Shown: in pieces, positions 1-7,466 of the stretch
How positions within the stretch are numbered: the first letter of the stretch is position 1
How the letters are laid out: the number at the start of each line of letters is the position of its first letter
Assembly (NCBI RefSeq): GCF_014196615.1
Contig: NZ_JACIDY010000005.1
Location: 186,001-250,000 of the forward strand
From: Novosphingobium fluoreni
GTDB taxonomy: Bacteria > Pseudomonadota > Alphaproteobacteria > Sphingomonadales > Sphingomonadaceae
Direction: 5' to 3'
Length of the DNA: 64,000 nt
Program-made: the position numbers and the translations under genes
The notes under the pieces: generated by a model
What the model was told of the DNA's origin: nothing
Seen by the model: only the letters and a program-made list of their open reading frames with translations
The model's database searches: none

Positions 1-138
1 GTCGGGATCGACCCCGAGCGCCGTGGCTGCGGCCTTGCGCGCCGCGCGCACCGCCTTGATGGTGATCGGCTCGAACTCGACCCTCACGCCAGGCAGGATC
101 TCCCGCCACTCTGGCTCGCGCTTGCTGATCTTGAACAT
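1..138 (-). CDS. Phage tail assembly protein, N-terminal fragment
   Basis: Only the first 46 codons are present; the gene runs off the left edge. The start ATG overlaps the stop of the upstream tail tube gene (TGATG), showing translational coupling. The visible N-terminus is charged, starts MFKISKREPEW, and has an Ala/Arg-rich stretch near residues 30 to 40. A gene directly after the tail tube gene is often the tail assembly chaperone, which holds the tape measure during tail growth. That assignment rests on position, since the fragment is too short for a family call. Confidence 0.55.
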   Translation of the reverse strand, partial: MFKISKREPEWREILPGVRVEFEPITIKAVRAARKAAATALGVDPD

Positions 139-1088
139 CAGTACGAGGTCACGTCGTTCGAAAGCGTCGCCGTGAGCACGTGGCCCAGCGCGCCCGAGCC
201 CTGCCAGTTGAAGGTGGCCTGGATGCCTTTGGGACCGGTGATCGGGCGCTTCGGGCGCGGCAGGAATACCCGTGGCAAACTGAAGATGAGTGAGTAGGCG
301 CCAAGCGCCCACCCGAACTCCAACGCGACCGGCGTGGGCGGCGAGGTCGAGGCGGCATCGAGCAGCAGGGTGTCCTTGAACCGCACGACGATGTCGCCCG
401 ACATCATGGCTTGGCCGGGGTCGCTGTCCTCGATGCGGCCGTCGGGCTGAATGGTCTCGATCTTCTCGAGATCATTGGAGAAGGTGAGGCCAGCAGAGAC
501 GACGCTGCCGAGCGCGACACCATCCTTCTTCACGTAGCCAACAGCCTGGGGGAAACGCAGCACCGCCATCTCCGTCGGCGACGCTGCACCTACGGTCGCG
601 GCAACAGGATCAGTTTCGCCGATCGCGATCATGCTGAGCGTGGCATTGAGCAGGCCAGATCGCTGCATCGGAATGCGCATCTGGTTGCCGCGCACGCCGC
701 GATGTACGCTGAATGCAGGGACTTCCGGCGCGCCGATCTCGATCGACATCGAAGGCAGGGCAGCGCCGCCCGACGTGAAGACATGCGTGAATGCGCCGGC
801 GGCGCCGGTCGTCGCCGGCGCACCCATGAACAGCTTCAGCCACTTGCCGAAGTTGCGCACGTCGACTGGCACGACGAAATCGCCATCGTTGTTGGCCACG
901 TCGGATACCGGGTCCAGCATTTCACGACCCTGGCCGAGCAGGTCACTCGGTAGCAGGCCACGTTCCTCGCCGAGCGAGTGGCTGACAAACGGGATCTTGC
1001 CCCAGGCAGCTCCACTCCCGGGCACGGTGCCAGGCGTGGTCTCGAATACGGCAACGGCCTTGGCGTTGGCGCCCAGCGCTCTACCCAT
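138..1088 (-). CDS. Phage major tail tube protein
   Basis: This 316-residue protein looks like a tail tube subunit of a long-tailed phage: a Gly/Thr-rich N-terminus, a PVDVRNFGKWLKL segment near residue 75, and a beta-rich body with no transmembrane helix or catalytic motif. Tube subunits stack as hexameric rings to form the channel for DNA ejection. It sits between the tail terminator gene and a probable tail chaperone, the standard order in lambda-like siphophages. The start ATG at 1088 follows a short gap of 20 bases from the upstream gene. Family-level identity is moderately sure, sequence family name less so. Confidence 0.75.
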   Translation of the reverse strand: MGRALGANAKAVAVFETTPGTVPGSGAAWGKIPFVSHSLGEERGLLPSDLLGQGREMLDPVSDVANNDGDFVVPVDVRNFGKWLKLFMGAPATTGAAGAFTHVFTSGGAALPSMSIEIGAPEVPAFSVHRGVRGNQMRIPMQRSGLLNATLSMIAIGETDPVAATVGAASPTEMAVLRFPQAVGYVKKDGVALGSVVSAGLTFSNDLEKIETIQPDGRIEDSDPGQAMMSGDIVVRFKDTLLLDAASTSPPTPVALEFGWALGAYSLIFSLPRVFLPRPKRPITGPKGIQATFNWQGSGALGHVLTATLSNDVTSY

Positions 1089-1108
1089 AACGGCAACTCC
1101 TCAGTGGA

Positions 1109-1549
1109 TCAGGTCAGTGGATTAGTCGTCGCGTACGTCGCGACAATCACGAGGTCGGCGCGGTCGGCAGGGGTTGCGCCTTCAAGGAACACGTCGTCGG
1201 TGAGTGGCGAGCGCGCTTCCATCCAGATACACAGCCCACCAAGGGTGCGGTCTTGTTCGATGGCGTCGCCGATCGGCACCATCATTTCATCGAGAACTTC
1301 TTCGCTCGTCTTATTGCCTGCGTCCCAGCCGGTCAGTTCGAGCGGGATCTCGTGTTCGAAGTTATACGTCAGAGGGCAAAGGTCGACCTCAGGCTCGCCC
1401 GGGTCGCCTGAGCGGACGATCACGCGGCCGCCAGGGGTCGGCCGGGTTGGAATGGCATCGTCGTTGTCGAGCCCGATCACATCGGCATTTGGCAGAGCAA
1501 CCGCGATCATCTGCTTGATCGCTTTCAGCACGTCGAGTCGGCGCGACAT
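1109..1549 (-). CDS. Phage tail terminator/completion protein
   Basis: This 146-residue protein has an N-terminal helix (MSRRLDVLKAIKQMI), a central beta-rich part and a C-terminal strand ending near YATTNP. Those proportions fit the tail terminator (gpU-like) proteins that cap the growing tail tube and join it to the head. Members are often mislabelled acyl-CoA transferase in databases. It lies between a connector-type gene and the tail tube gene, as expected. Its start overlaps the previous gene's stop by one base, so the two are probably coupled. Confidence 0.65.
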   Translation of the reverse strand: MSRRLDVLKAIKQMIAVALPNADVIGLDNDDAIPTRPTPGGRVIVRSGDPGEPEVDLCPLTYNFEHEIPLELTGWDAGNKTSEEVLDEMMVPIGDAIEQDRTLGGLCIWMEARSPLTDDVFLEGATPADRADLVIVATYATTNPLT

Positions 1550-2190
1550 CAGCGGCCAAGTCGGGCAGCGGCGCCGAGAGCAAATGAATTGCCGCCGAGG
1601 TCGGCCAGTTCCTGCAGGTCGAGCCGCTTGCGCAGGCGAACCGTACGTCGAAGGGTGAACATCAGCACGTCCTTGGTCTTCCTGCCTTGGGCGAGACGGC
1701 CCTTGGTGGCTTGGCGATGCCCCCTTCCGCTCCGCGCGCCGACGACAGGAAGCAGGGCAAGCAATTCTCCCGCGTCGCCTTTGACTATGCGGAACTCAGC
1801 GTTGAAATGTAGCTCCACCTCTTCCGGCGACATGCGTCCCCGACCTCGGCCGGGCTTGCGAGGCACGTTCTTGGTCGGGATCCAGAGGTACTTGGCGCCG
1901 TTCACCGGGCGGATGGTCGCGCCCGTAGCGAATGCGGCGATGATCTTGGGCGCCTTGGTGTAGAGGTACCCGGCCGGGTTCAGCGCGTTGCGGCCCTTGG
2001 GGTAGACCTCGGACCGGATCGTATTGGCGAGGCGACCACCTAGGCCAGCCGCAGTGATCTGGTTGCGCCAGGCCTGCTTAGTTTCGATCGTCGCCTCGCG
2101 CATCGAGGTGGTCAGCGCCTCGGCAACGTCATCCAGAGGCGCGTCGAATGCCTTGTCGATGTCAGGCATCGCGACTGAGGGGCGCAGCAT
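1549..2190 (-). CDS. Phage minor structural protein (connector/neck, DUF6441-like)
   Basis: This 213-residue protein is basic in its middle (VPRKPGRGRGRMSPEE near residue 112) and at its C-terminus (RRTVRLRKRLDL). A long N-terminal helix precedes a conserved-looking TIRSEVYPKGRN segment. Phage proteins with this pattern and position are usually annotated DUF6441 or HK97 gp10-like and are thought to act in head-tail joining. I recognise the type rather than a defined family. Neighbouring genes abut without gaps, so it is part of the morphogenesis operon. Confidence 0.55.
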   Translation of the reverse strand: MLRPSVAMPDIDKAFDAPLDDVAEALTTSMREATIETKQAWRNQITAAGLGGRLANTIRSEVYPKGRNALNPAGYLYTKAPKIIAAFATGATIRPVNGAKYLWIPTKNVPRKPGRGRGRMSPEEVELHFNAEFRIVKGDAGELLALLPVVGARSGRGHRQATKGRLAQGRKTKDVLMFTLRRTVRLRKRLDLQELADLGGNSFALGAAARLGR

Positions 2191-2522
2191 CAGGCGAGTT
2201 CGATTGCGCAGGACCAGGACAAACCCTCTTCGTCGAGCATCGGGTCCTGCTTGATGAGGAATACGGGATCGTCGTGGATCTCGTCTGCGACTGCGATGCT
2301 GCCGAGCAGCTGGATCTGCGCACGACGCACCGGCAGCACTACATCCGCGGCGCGGATCGACACGACGTCGCGATCAAGGATCATGCTGCCGCTTGTGTCA
2401 CTACCCTGCGAGCGGATCACGCGCAGAGCCTGCGGGTCGCCCGCAGGAGCGGTGTAGATGGCGTCCACCCCGAGCTCTGACTTATGCAGCGCAGCGAGGG
2501 CGGACGAGAAAGGGTTGGGCAT
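2190..2522 (-). CDS. Phage head-tail attachment protein (FII-like)
   Basis: A 110-residue beta-rich protein. The segment from about residue 45 on, MILDRDVVSIRAADVVLPVR followed by a pattern near LIKQDPMLDEEGLSWSC, fits the small beta-sandwich head-tail attachment proteins related to lambda gpFII. These complete the connector on the filled head. It overlaps both neighbours by stop/start fusion, which favours the assignment as one of several stoichiometric connector subunits. No metal-binding or enzymatic motif is seen. Confidence 0.6.
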   Translation of the reverse strand: MPNPFSSALAALHKSELGVDAIYTAPAGDPQALRVIRSQGSDTSGSMILDRDVVSIRAADVVLPVRRAQIQLLGSIAVADEIHDDPVFLIKQDPMLDEEGLSWSCAIELA

Positions 2523-2683
2523 CAGGCCTTGTCGGCCTCAGCGTCAGCGCCGCTCCACTTGGCCTTGCCTTGTTCGACAAGCTCATCGGCGAGCTTCTTC
2601 GCCACCAGGATTGGGCCTTCTTCTGGCCGGCGAACCTCACCGCCGATATCGGCGCGTTCCTTGAGCACAATCGACTTCTTCAT
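2522..2683 (-). CDS. Small phage protein of 53 residues
   Basis: A short gene between the decoration-type protein and the head-tail attachment protein. A strong ribosome-binding site (CCGGAGG) stands ahead of its ATG, and its stop overlaps the next start (TGATG). The product starts MKKSIVLKERADIGGEVRRP and is rich in Lys and Glu, mostly helical in appearance. Similar small ORFs occur next to DUF2190-type genes in phages, but I assign no function. Confidence 0.6.
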   Translation of the reverse strand: MKKSIVLKERADIGGEVRRPEEGPILVAKKLADELVEQGKAKWSGADAEADKA

Positions 2684-2701
2684 GGCTTCCTCCGGAAGGG
2701 C

Positions 2702-2725
2702 GGCGGCGCAGCGAACCGCGCCGCC
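2702..2725 (-). terminator. GC-rich hairpin between structural genes
   Basis: A perfect 8-bp stem (GGCGGCGC/GCGCCGCC) with an 8-base loop lies between the decoration-type gene and the 53-residue gene. No T-run follows on the minus strand, so it is more likely a processing or attenuation structure that tunes expression after the abundant upstream proteins than a full terminator. Confidence 0.35.
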
Positions 2726-2760
2726 TCAGGCTACGTCGGCTAGGAGAGGCTTGCCGGCGA

Positions 2761-3087
2761 TCAGATGGACGCGATCAGCTTAACAAGGACGGTGGCATCG
2801 CCACTGAGCGCGCCGGCCTGGAAGATGCCGATCTTGCTGTTGCCGCTCGAGACGTTGGTCACGACCTTGGCCGTGTTGTCCCAGTAGGCGATGGTCTTGC
2901 GGGTGATCGAGACGGCCGCCTTCTTGAGCTCGAACGCACCTTCGGTCACCCCGGTGACTGATGCTCCAGCAGAAGCATCGTTGGCGGCGACTGAAAACTC
3001 GACACCATCGAGCATGCCGTCACCGCTCTTGACATCGTAGGGGGCGATAACCGGCAGGTTGATAGCGGGTCGATTGAAGTTCTTCAT
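2761..3087 (-). CDS. Capsid decoration/cement-type protein (DUF2190-like)
   Basis: This 108-residue protein has the DUF2190 pattern: an early proline-rich strand (PAINLPVIAPYDVKSGD), an alternating Gly/Ala beta body, and VSITRKTIAYWDN in the middle. Database entries often carry the wrong name RecA/RadA recombinase. Proteins of this kind in phage head operons are thought to be trimeric capsid cement. It lies just downstream of the protease-capsid fusion and one small gene, the expected place for a decoration protein. The role is inferred from family and position. Confidence 0.65.
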   Translation of the reverse strand: MKNFNRPAINLPVIAPYDVKSGDGMLDGVEFSVAANDASAGASVTGVTEGAFELKKAAVSITRKTIAYWDNTAKVVTNVSSGNSKIGIFQAGALSGDATVLVKLIASI

Positions 3088-3113
3088 GGTCTGGGTTCCT
3101 CTGCTGCGCGGGC

Positions 3114-3452
3114 TTACGAAGCCGGGGCGTTGCGCTTGACCTCAATCGCCTTGACGAGGTCGGCCTTGGTGGCGGCGTCACCCTGCGGCACATCCGCCTT
3201 CTCGTAGGCGGCGATCACCAGTAGCTGGTTCTTGTCCGCCTTCTTGAGGTCGAGTTCGCCGAGGTTGTCGCGCTCGTAGTCGGGGCCCTCGTCAGTGTCG
3301 TTGGCCCCGATGTCCTCATCGTGTTCGACGGCCAGGCCCAATTCGACCAGCCGGTCGGCCTCTTCGTCGTTGCGGACTAGGATGGGCCCTTCGGTGGCGT
3401 AGCGGACGGCACCGGCGATCACGGTCGTGCCGAGCAAAAGAATGGTCTTCAT
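3114..3452 (-). CDS. Phage hypothetical protein with C-terminal HeH/LEM-like segment
   Basis: This 112-residue acidic protein has a short N-terminal strand region (MKTILLLGTTVIAGAVRYAT), a central Asp/Glu-rich linker and a C-terminal helical segment, LLVIAAYEKADVPQGDAATK followed by ADLVKAIEV. That last part resembles the helix-extended-helix (HeH/LEM, Rho-N-like) fold found at the ends of several phage head proteins. It sits between the major capsid gene and the decoration-type gene, so a minor head role is likely. Function is unknown. Confidence 0.55.
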   Translation of the reverse strand: MKTILLLGTTVIAGAVRYATEGPILVRNDEEADRLVELGLAVEHDEDIGANDTDEGPDYERDNLGELDLKKADKNQLLVIAAYEKADVPQGDAATKADLVKAIEVKRNAPAS

Positions 3453-3527
3453 GTCAGATCTCCTGCCCGGCGCTTAGCGCGAGGCAAATGCGGCGAAGTG
3501 GCGCCGCCGTGCAGCGACGCCGATCGT

Positions 3528-5720
3528 TCAGGCCGGGGCAGCACCGGGATTGCGGTAGAGGCCGCGCCAGTCGACAGCGGCGGCGCCGACATCGAGGCGA
3601 GCCTTCTCCTCGACACCATCGACATCGAAGCCCACGCGCGTCTCGGTGAAGAGCTCCTCCTGCCCGTCGAGGTGCGCCAGCACCAAGGTGTCGAACGCAT
3701 CGGGTGATGCCGACAGGAACCACTGGTAACCAGTGATGCGCGGCTCGACGACGAGCGTCAGGTTGCCGGGGTACGGGTTGACGTTTGAGGTCTGGGCTGC
3801 AGTCACCGCCGTGAGGAAGATCTGCGCAGCCACCTTCTGCTTGGGCCCGACGATCAGGAACTCGGGGCGGATGCTGAGAGCAGCGCCGTCGTCGTTCTTC
3901 TGTTCAAGCATAGCAGTCTCGCCGGCCGCCACGGAAGTGACGGTGATGGCGCTGCCGGACGCCGCCAGGTTGCCGTGGTCAGCGTGGAACAGCGCCCTTC
4001 CGTCGCCCATGGTCGGGTTCGAGAGCAGGGTGCCGTAGACCAGATCGGACTCGAGATCCGCAGCCTTGCGCCCGAACATCGTCGGGATGCGGCCGAAGAG
4101 GCCCTTGTCGTCGTTCACGATCGCCTGGCGGCTGATCGGGATCACGCGACCATAGGTCTGCAGGCGGTAGTTCAGCCCGGTGTCGCTGATGGCGCCGCGC
4201 TGGAACTCACCCATCTCCGGGACGAGCAGCAGAGCCGGCGCATCACCAAGGCCGATGATCTGGGTCGGCTTGAAGTCCGGCAGAGTGTCGGTGCCGACCC
4301 ACGCGCGGAAAGTCTGCGGAGCAGCCGCAAAGGCTTGGCGAACGCGCCGATTGGTGGCTGCGGCCAGCGCGTAGGCGAAGTCGCTGGTGGTCAGCGCTCC
4401 GAAGCGCTGCAGGCCAAGGGCGGCGCCGGCGATCTCCAGCCGACCCATGCCGCGGGTGTCAGTGCCGGCACGACCGAGGTGGAAGCGCGCCAACTCCATC
4501 AGCGTCATGCCGCGGAAATCACGGGCGGCTGCGACGCGCTGGGCTGCCGGACGGCTTGGATCGTCGTCCAGCGCGTCGGAAGGGTGCGCGCGAAGGGTCA
4601 CCGCGTCTGCGAGAGCCTGGCGGTAGCTCGCCTCATCAGTTCCGTGCGAAGCGGCGCGAGCGTCGATGCTGGGCTGCTGCCGCGCATCAATGAGGCGATT
4701 GGCGATGCGCTCCTGCATCGTTGCTTCCGACAGCGTGCCTGCCTCGCTGTCGCGGATCAGCTCGGTGGCGAATGCCGAGCCGAGATCGTCAGATCGGCCG
4801 CACAGTTCCAGGATCCGCGATGCAGGCACTGTCGGGCTGCGCTGCGCCCCGGGCGCGTTGGCGCTATTCGGCTCGGCGCGGGTCGCGCCATCGGCCTCGA
4901 CGACGACAGTGGTATCGGAGGCGGCGGGAGCGGCCCCGCGATTGGCGTTGGGGTGGGCGACACCGCCGCCCGGCAGGTTCCGGTTCATCTCGTCTTCCTC
5001 TTGATCTCCGTGGGCGGTGGTCCCTGATGCGGATCGAACCACGGCGTTCGGATCGGCGGGAACGGGTACGAGGCTGGCTTCAAGCAACTCCCAGGCGACA
5101 GCGCGCCAGGTCTCGTGTTCATTTTCGTCTGTGGCGGTGATCTGCCACTTGGTGACGCGGTAGCCGATCGAGATCGCCCGCAGTTCGCCGGCAGCGACGC
5201 GTGCTTCGACCGCGCGGCCTGCATCGGTCTCATTGAAGTGTAGCGTCCCGATCAGCTGGCCATTTTCGATGGCGACATCGGTGATGCGGCCGAGCTGCGC
5301 ATCGACAGTGTACTGGTTGTGGGTGTCAAGCAGCGGGCAGATGCCGGCAGTGACGCGCCCGAGGTCGATCGCATCGGCGCTGATCTCCAGCTCCTCGGTG
5401 AAGTAGTAGCGGCGCACCGGCGAGCCAGCGGACAGAACCGCGCGGACGGTGCGCGCGGTGGCGTCGTAGCTATCTGGCGTGACGGTCAGCGAACGCACGC
5501 CACGGCCGCCAACCTGCGGCTGACGCTGCTCGACGAGGTCGACGCCCGGAGGCGCATCGCGCGTCATGATGCCGGGAGGCCCACCTGCGGGGCGCTCCGG
5601 AGTGCGGACCGGCGTTTCAGGCGTGCGCGGTGCCGGCGAAGCGGCAGGCTCCATCGGGGGCTCAGTGCGGCGAGAGCGCGCGCCATCGTTCCCGCGAGCG
5701 GGCTGTTCTTCGGTCATCAT
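3528..5720 (-). CDS. Prohead protease/major capsid protein fusion
   Basis: One 730-residue polypeptide joins two normally separate proteins. Residues about 75 to 245 form an HK97-type (S78) prohead protease with probable catalytic His134 (LLDTHN) and Ser184 (AISIGY). Residues about 430 to 725 resemble the Mu gpT-type major head subunit, ending near VDWRGLYRNPGA. The Asp/Ala-rich middle may serve as the scaffolding delta segment that is cleaved away. The frame is open further upstream, but the ATG pair at 5720/5717 follows an AGGAG site, whereas earlier starts lie inside the portal gene. Fusion entries of this kind are known in alphaproteobacterial phages. Confidence 0.88.
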   Translation of the reverse strand: MMTEEQPARGNDGARSRRTEPPMEPAASPAPRTPETPVRTPERPAGGPPGIMTRDAPPGVDLVEQRQPQVGGRGVRSLTVTPDSYDATARTVRAVLSAGSPVRRYYFTEELEISADAIDLGRVTAGICPLLDTHNQYTVDAQLGRITDVAIENGQLIGTLHFNETDAGRAVEARVAAGELRAISIGYRVTKWQITATDENEHETWRAVAWELLEASLVPVPADPNAVVRSASGTTAHGDQEEDEMNRNLPGGGVAHPNANRGAAPAASDTTVVVEADGATRAEPNSANAPGAQRSPTVPASRILELCGRSDDLGSAFATELIRDSEAGTLSEATMQERIANRLIDARQQPSIDARAASHGTDEASYRQALADAVTLRAHPSDALDDDPSRPAAQRVAAARDFRGMTLMELARFHLGRAGTDTRGMGRLEIAGAALGLQRFGALTTSDFAYALAAATNRRVRQAFAAAPQTFRAWVGTDTLPDFKPTQIIGLGDAPALLLVPEMGEFQRGAISDTGLNYRLQTYGRVIPISRQAIVNDDKGLFGRIPTMFGRKAADLESDLVYGTLLSNPTMGDGRALFHADHGNLAASGSAITVTSVAAGETAMLEQKNDDGAALSIRPEFLIVGPKQKVAAQIFLTAVTAAQTSNVNPYPGNLTLVVEPRITGYQWFLSASPDAFDTLVLAHLDGQEELFTETRVGFDVDGVEEKARLDVGAAAVDWRGLYRNPGAAPA

Positions 5721-5730
5721 GATACTCCTG

Positions 5731-7254
5731 TCAGGCGGTGCGAGCGCGAGACCGCTCCATGTACCGGCCGACCATTCGCGCCAGCGCCGCCATGCTTCGG
5801 TCGCCGTCGGTCGCGGGCGTACTCTCACCTTCTACGATATCGCCCTTGAAGGTGAGGCCGGCGGTGGCCGCCTTGTCACGCCCGGCCTTCACCTGGGCGA
5901 TCAGCTCGTCCTCGTCGTATCCGCGGCCCGCCAGCAGGTTCTGACGGCTTTCGAGGCCAGCCTCCATTTCGAGGACGTCGGCTTCTGCATCGCCGAGCCG
6001 GTCGATCGATTCGATAGGCGGCGGCGTCCAAGTGATCGGTACCGAACGGGATGGAAAACGCCCCACTTCGACACCGAAGCCGTGGAACCAGCCCCATACC
6101 CGGTCGAGGCAGACCGGGATCATCGTCAGGAACTGGATGCGGCCGACGGTGCGGTTGAACTCAAGACGTCCAGCGCGATAGCTCGAGTAATTCACGTTCG
6201 AGAGGTCACCGGTCATCTGCTCGTACGTGATGCCGATGCCCGCAGCTGAAGCGAGCAGGGCGATATGCGCCAAGTCCGCGATGCCGCCAGAGCGCGGCGG
6301 ATTGGAGAAGGTGATCTGCTCACCGTCCTCCAGCTGCTCGATCATGCCGGGCACGAATTCCTCGACCGGCGCGCGGTCACTGTCGGCACCTTCTACTGGG
6401 AGGCCGATGGTCTGATCGTCGTCGCCATCCTTCGGTGGTGGGCGATAACGAAAGCCGACCATGCAGGCCGAGATGTTGGCCTTTACGACCTCAGCCTCGA
6501 TGCCTTCTTCGACATCACCCAAGCGCTTAATCACGCTTTCGTAGATCGACACGCCATCGGTCTGGCCGACGTATTCGGCGTGAAAGAGATCGATCACGTC
6601 CGCAGCCGGGAAGTCGACCGTTTCGCCAGTCCACCAGCGCTGACCCGGGCGTGACCGATAGAAGTGGTAACGTGAGGGCCGACCGTCAGCATCGTACTCG
6701 ACGCCACCCTCGATCCGGTCTCCCACCTTGTTGATCGCCAGCATGCCGCGGTCGAACGTCTGCAGGCGCAGGCCGGTGGCGCCGCCATCCTTCAGGAAGC
6801 GCTTTACGACGAACACCCGGCCATCGCGGAACATGCAGCGCGCCCACATCTCCTGCAGGCCATAGAGATCCAAGCGACCGTAGAAGTCGCAGCTGCGGCA
6901 CCATTCCGCCCAGGCAGACTTGAGTGCTTTCGAGCCTCCAGGGACACCCTTGATCCCCCAGCCGACGACGCTGTTCAGCAGCGCGTTCATCGCCTTGCGC
7001 GCGAACGGGTTTTCGGCAACCAGCCGGAGCACGGCCTGCCGGTTGACGTAGCGGCGTGGCCGCGCGTCGTTCGGGTTGCCGGTGTTCACGTCCCAATTCT
7101 TGTCGGCGAAGCGGTTGCCGCTGGCAAAGCGCCGACTCCGACCGGTTGCATTCGCCCGCGCCGCTTCGGAGCGGTCGAGGATCCGGCGAGCCTGCTGCCG
7201 GCGCATGCCAGCGAGCGGGTTCACGTAGCCAACGGCGCGATCGATCCAGTTCAC
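5731..7254 (-). CDS. Phage portal protein, lambda family
   Basis: This 507-residue protein matches the lambda gpB-type portal in length and pattern: an Arg-rich N-terminus, the segment NPFARKAMNALLNSVVGWGI near residue 80, a tryptophan-rich part with SFTWxR-like spacing, and an acidic, helical C-terminus. The dodecameric portal sits at one capsid vertex and forms the DNA entry channel that docks the terminase. It lies between the gpW-like joiner and the protease-capsid fusion, the conserved head-gene order, and overlaps the joiner gene by four bases. Confidence 0.9.
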   Translation of the reverse strand: MNWIDRAVGYVNPLAGMRRQQARRILDRSEAARANATGRSRRFASGNRFADKNWDVNTGNPNDARPRRYVNRQAVLRLVAENPFARKAMNALLNSVVGWGIKGVPGGSKALKSAWAEWCRSCDFYGRLDLYGLQEMWARCMFRDGRVFVVKRFLKDGGATGLRLQTFDRGMLAINKVGDRIEGGVEYDADGRPSRYHFYRSRPGQRWWTGETVDFPAADVIDLFHAEYVGQTDGVSIYESVIKRLGDVEEGIEAEVVKANISACMVGFRYRPPPKDGDDDQTIGLPVEGADSDRAPVEEFVPGMIEQLEDGEQITFSNPPRSGGIADLAHIALLASAAGIGITYEQMTGDLSNVNYSSYRAGRLEFNRTVGRIQFLTMIPVCLDRVWGWFHGFGVEVGRFPSRSVPITWTPPPIESIDRLGDAEADVLEMEAGLESRQNLLAGRGYDEDELIAQVKAGRDKAATAGLTFKGDIVEGESTPATDGDRSMAALARMVGRYMERSRARTA

Positions 7255-7466
7255 AGGCGACCGACCCGGCCGATGATGACCCGGCGTCGACGGCGAGCAG
7301 CCGTGTTGCCCGGCCCAGCGACTTCGCCCGCGATCAGGTTCCGCGCGGCGAGCATCTGATCAAGGTTCTGGTACTCGGTCGAGCGACCATCCGCGAAGGT
7401 GACCTTGCGGACTCCCGCGGCAATCGCCGCGTCAAGGCCATCGAGGTCGCTCTGCTGGAATGCCAT
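7251..7466 (-). CDS. Phage head-tail joining protein, gpW-like
   Basis: A 71-residue protein starting MAFQQSDLDGLDAAIAAGV, with VTFADGRSTEY and a helical middle, ending in a basic tail (ARRRRRVIIGR). This is the pattern of lambda gpW, the small monomer that binds below the portal before tail attachment. The ATG at 7466 overlaps the terminase stop as TGATG; an in-frame TTG one codon earlier is less likely. Its location between terminase large subunit and portal is exactly that of gpW in lambda. Confidence 0.8.
   Translation of the reverse strand: MAFQQSDLDGLDAAIAAGVRKVTFADGRSTEYQNLDQMLAARNLIAGEVAGPGNTAARRRRRVIIGRVGRL

Noticed and set aside
411..953. Plus-strand open frame opposite the tail tube gene
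   Set aside because: It is antisense to a well-supported gene, has no ribosome-binding site and reads as Arg/Ala/His-rich noise typical of GC-rich shadow frames.
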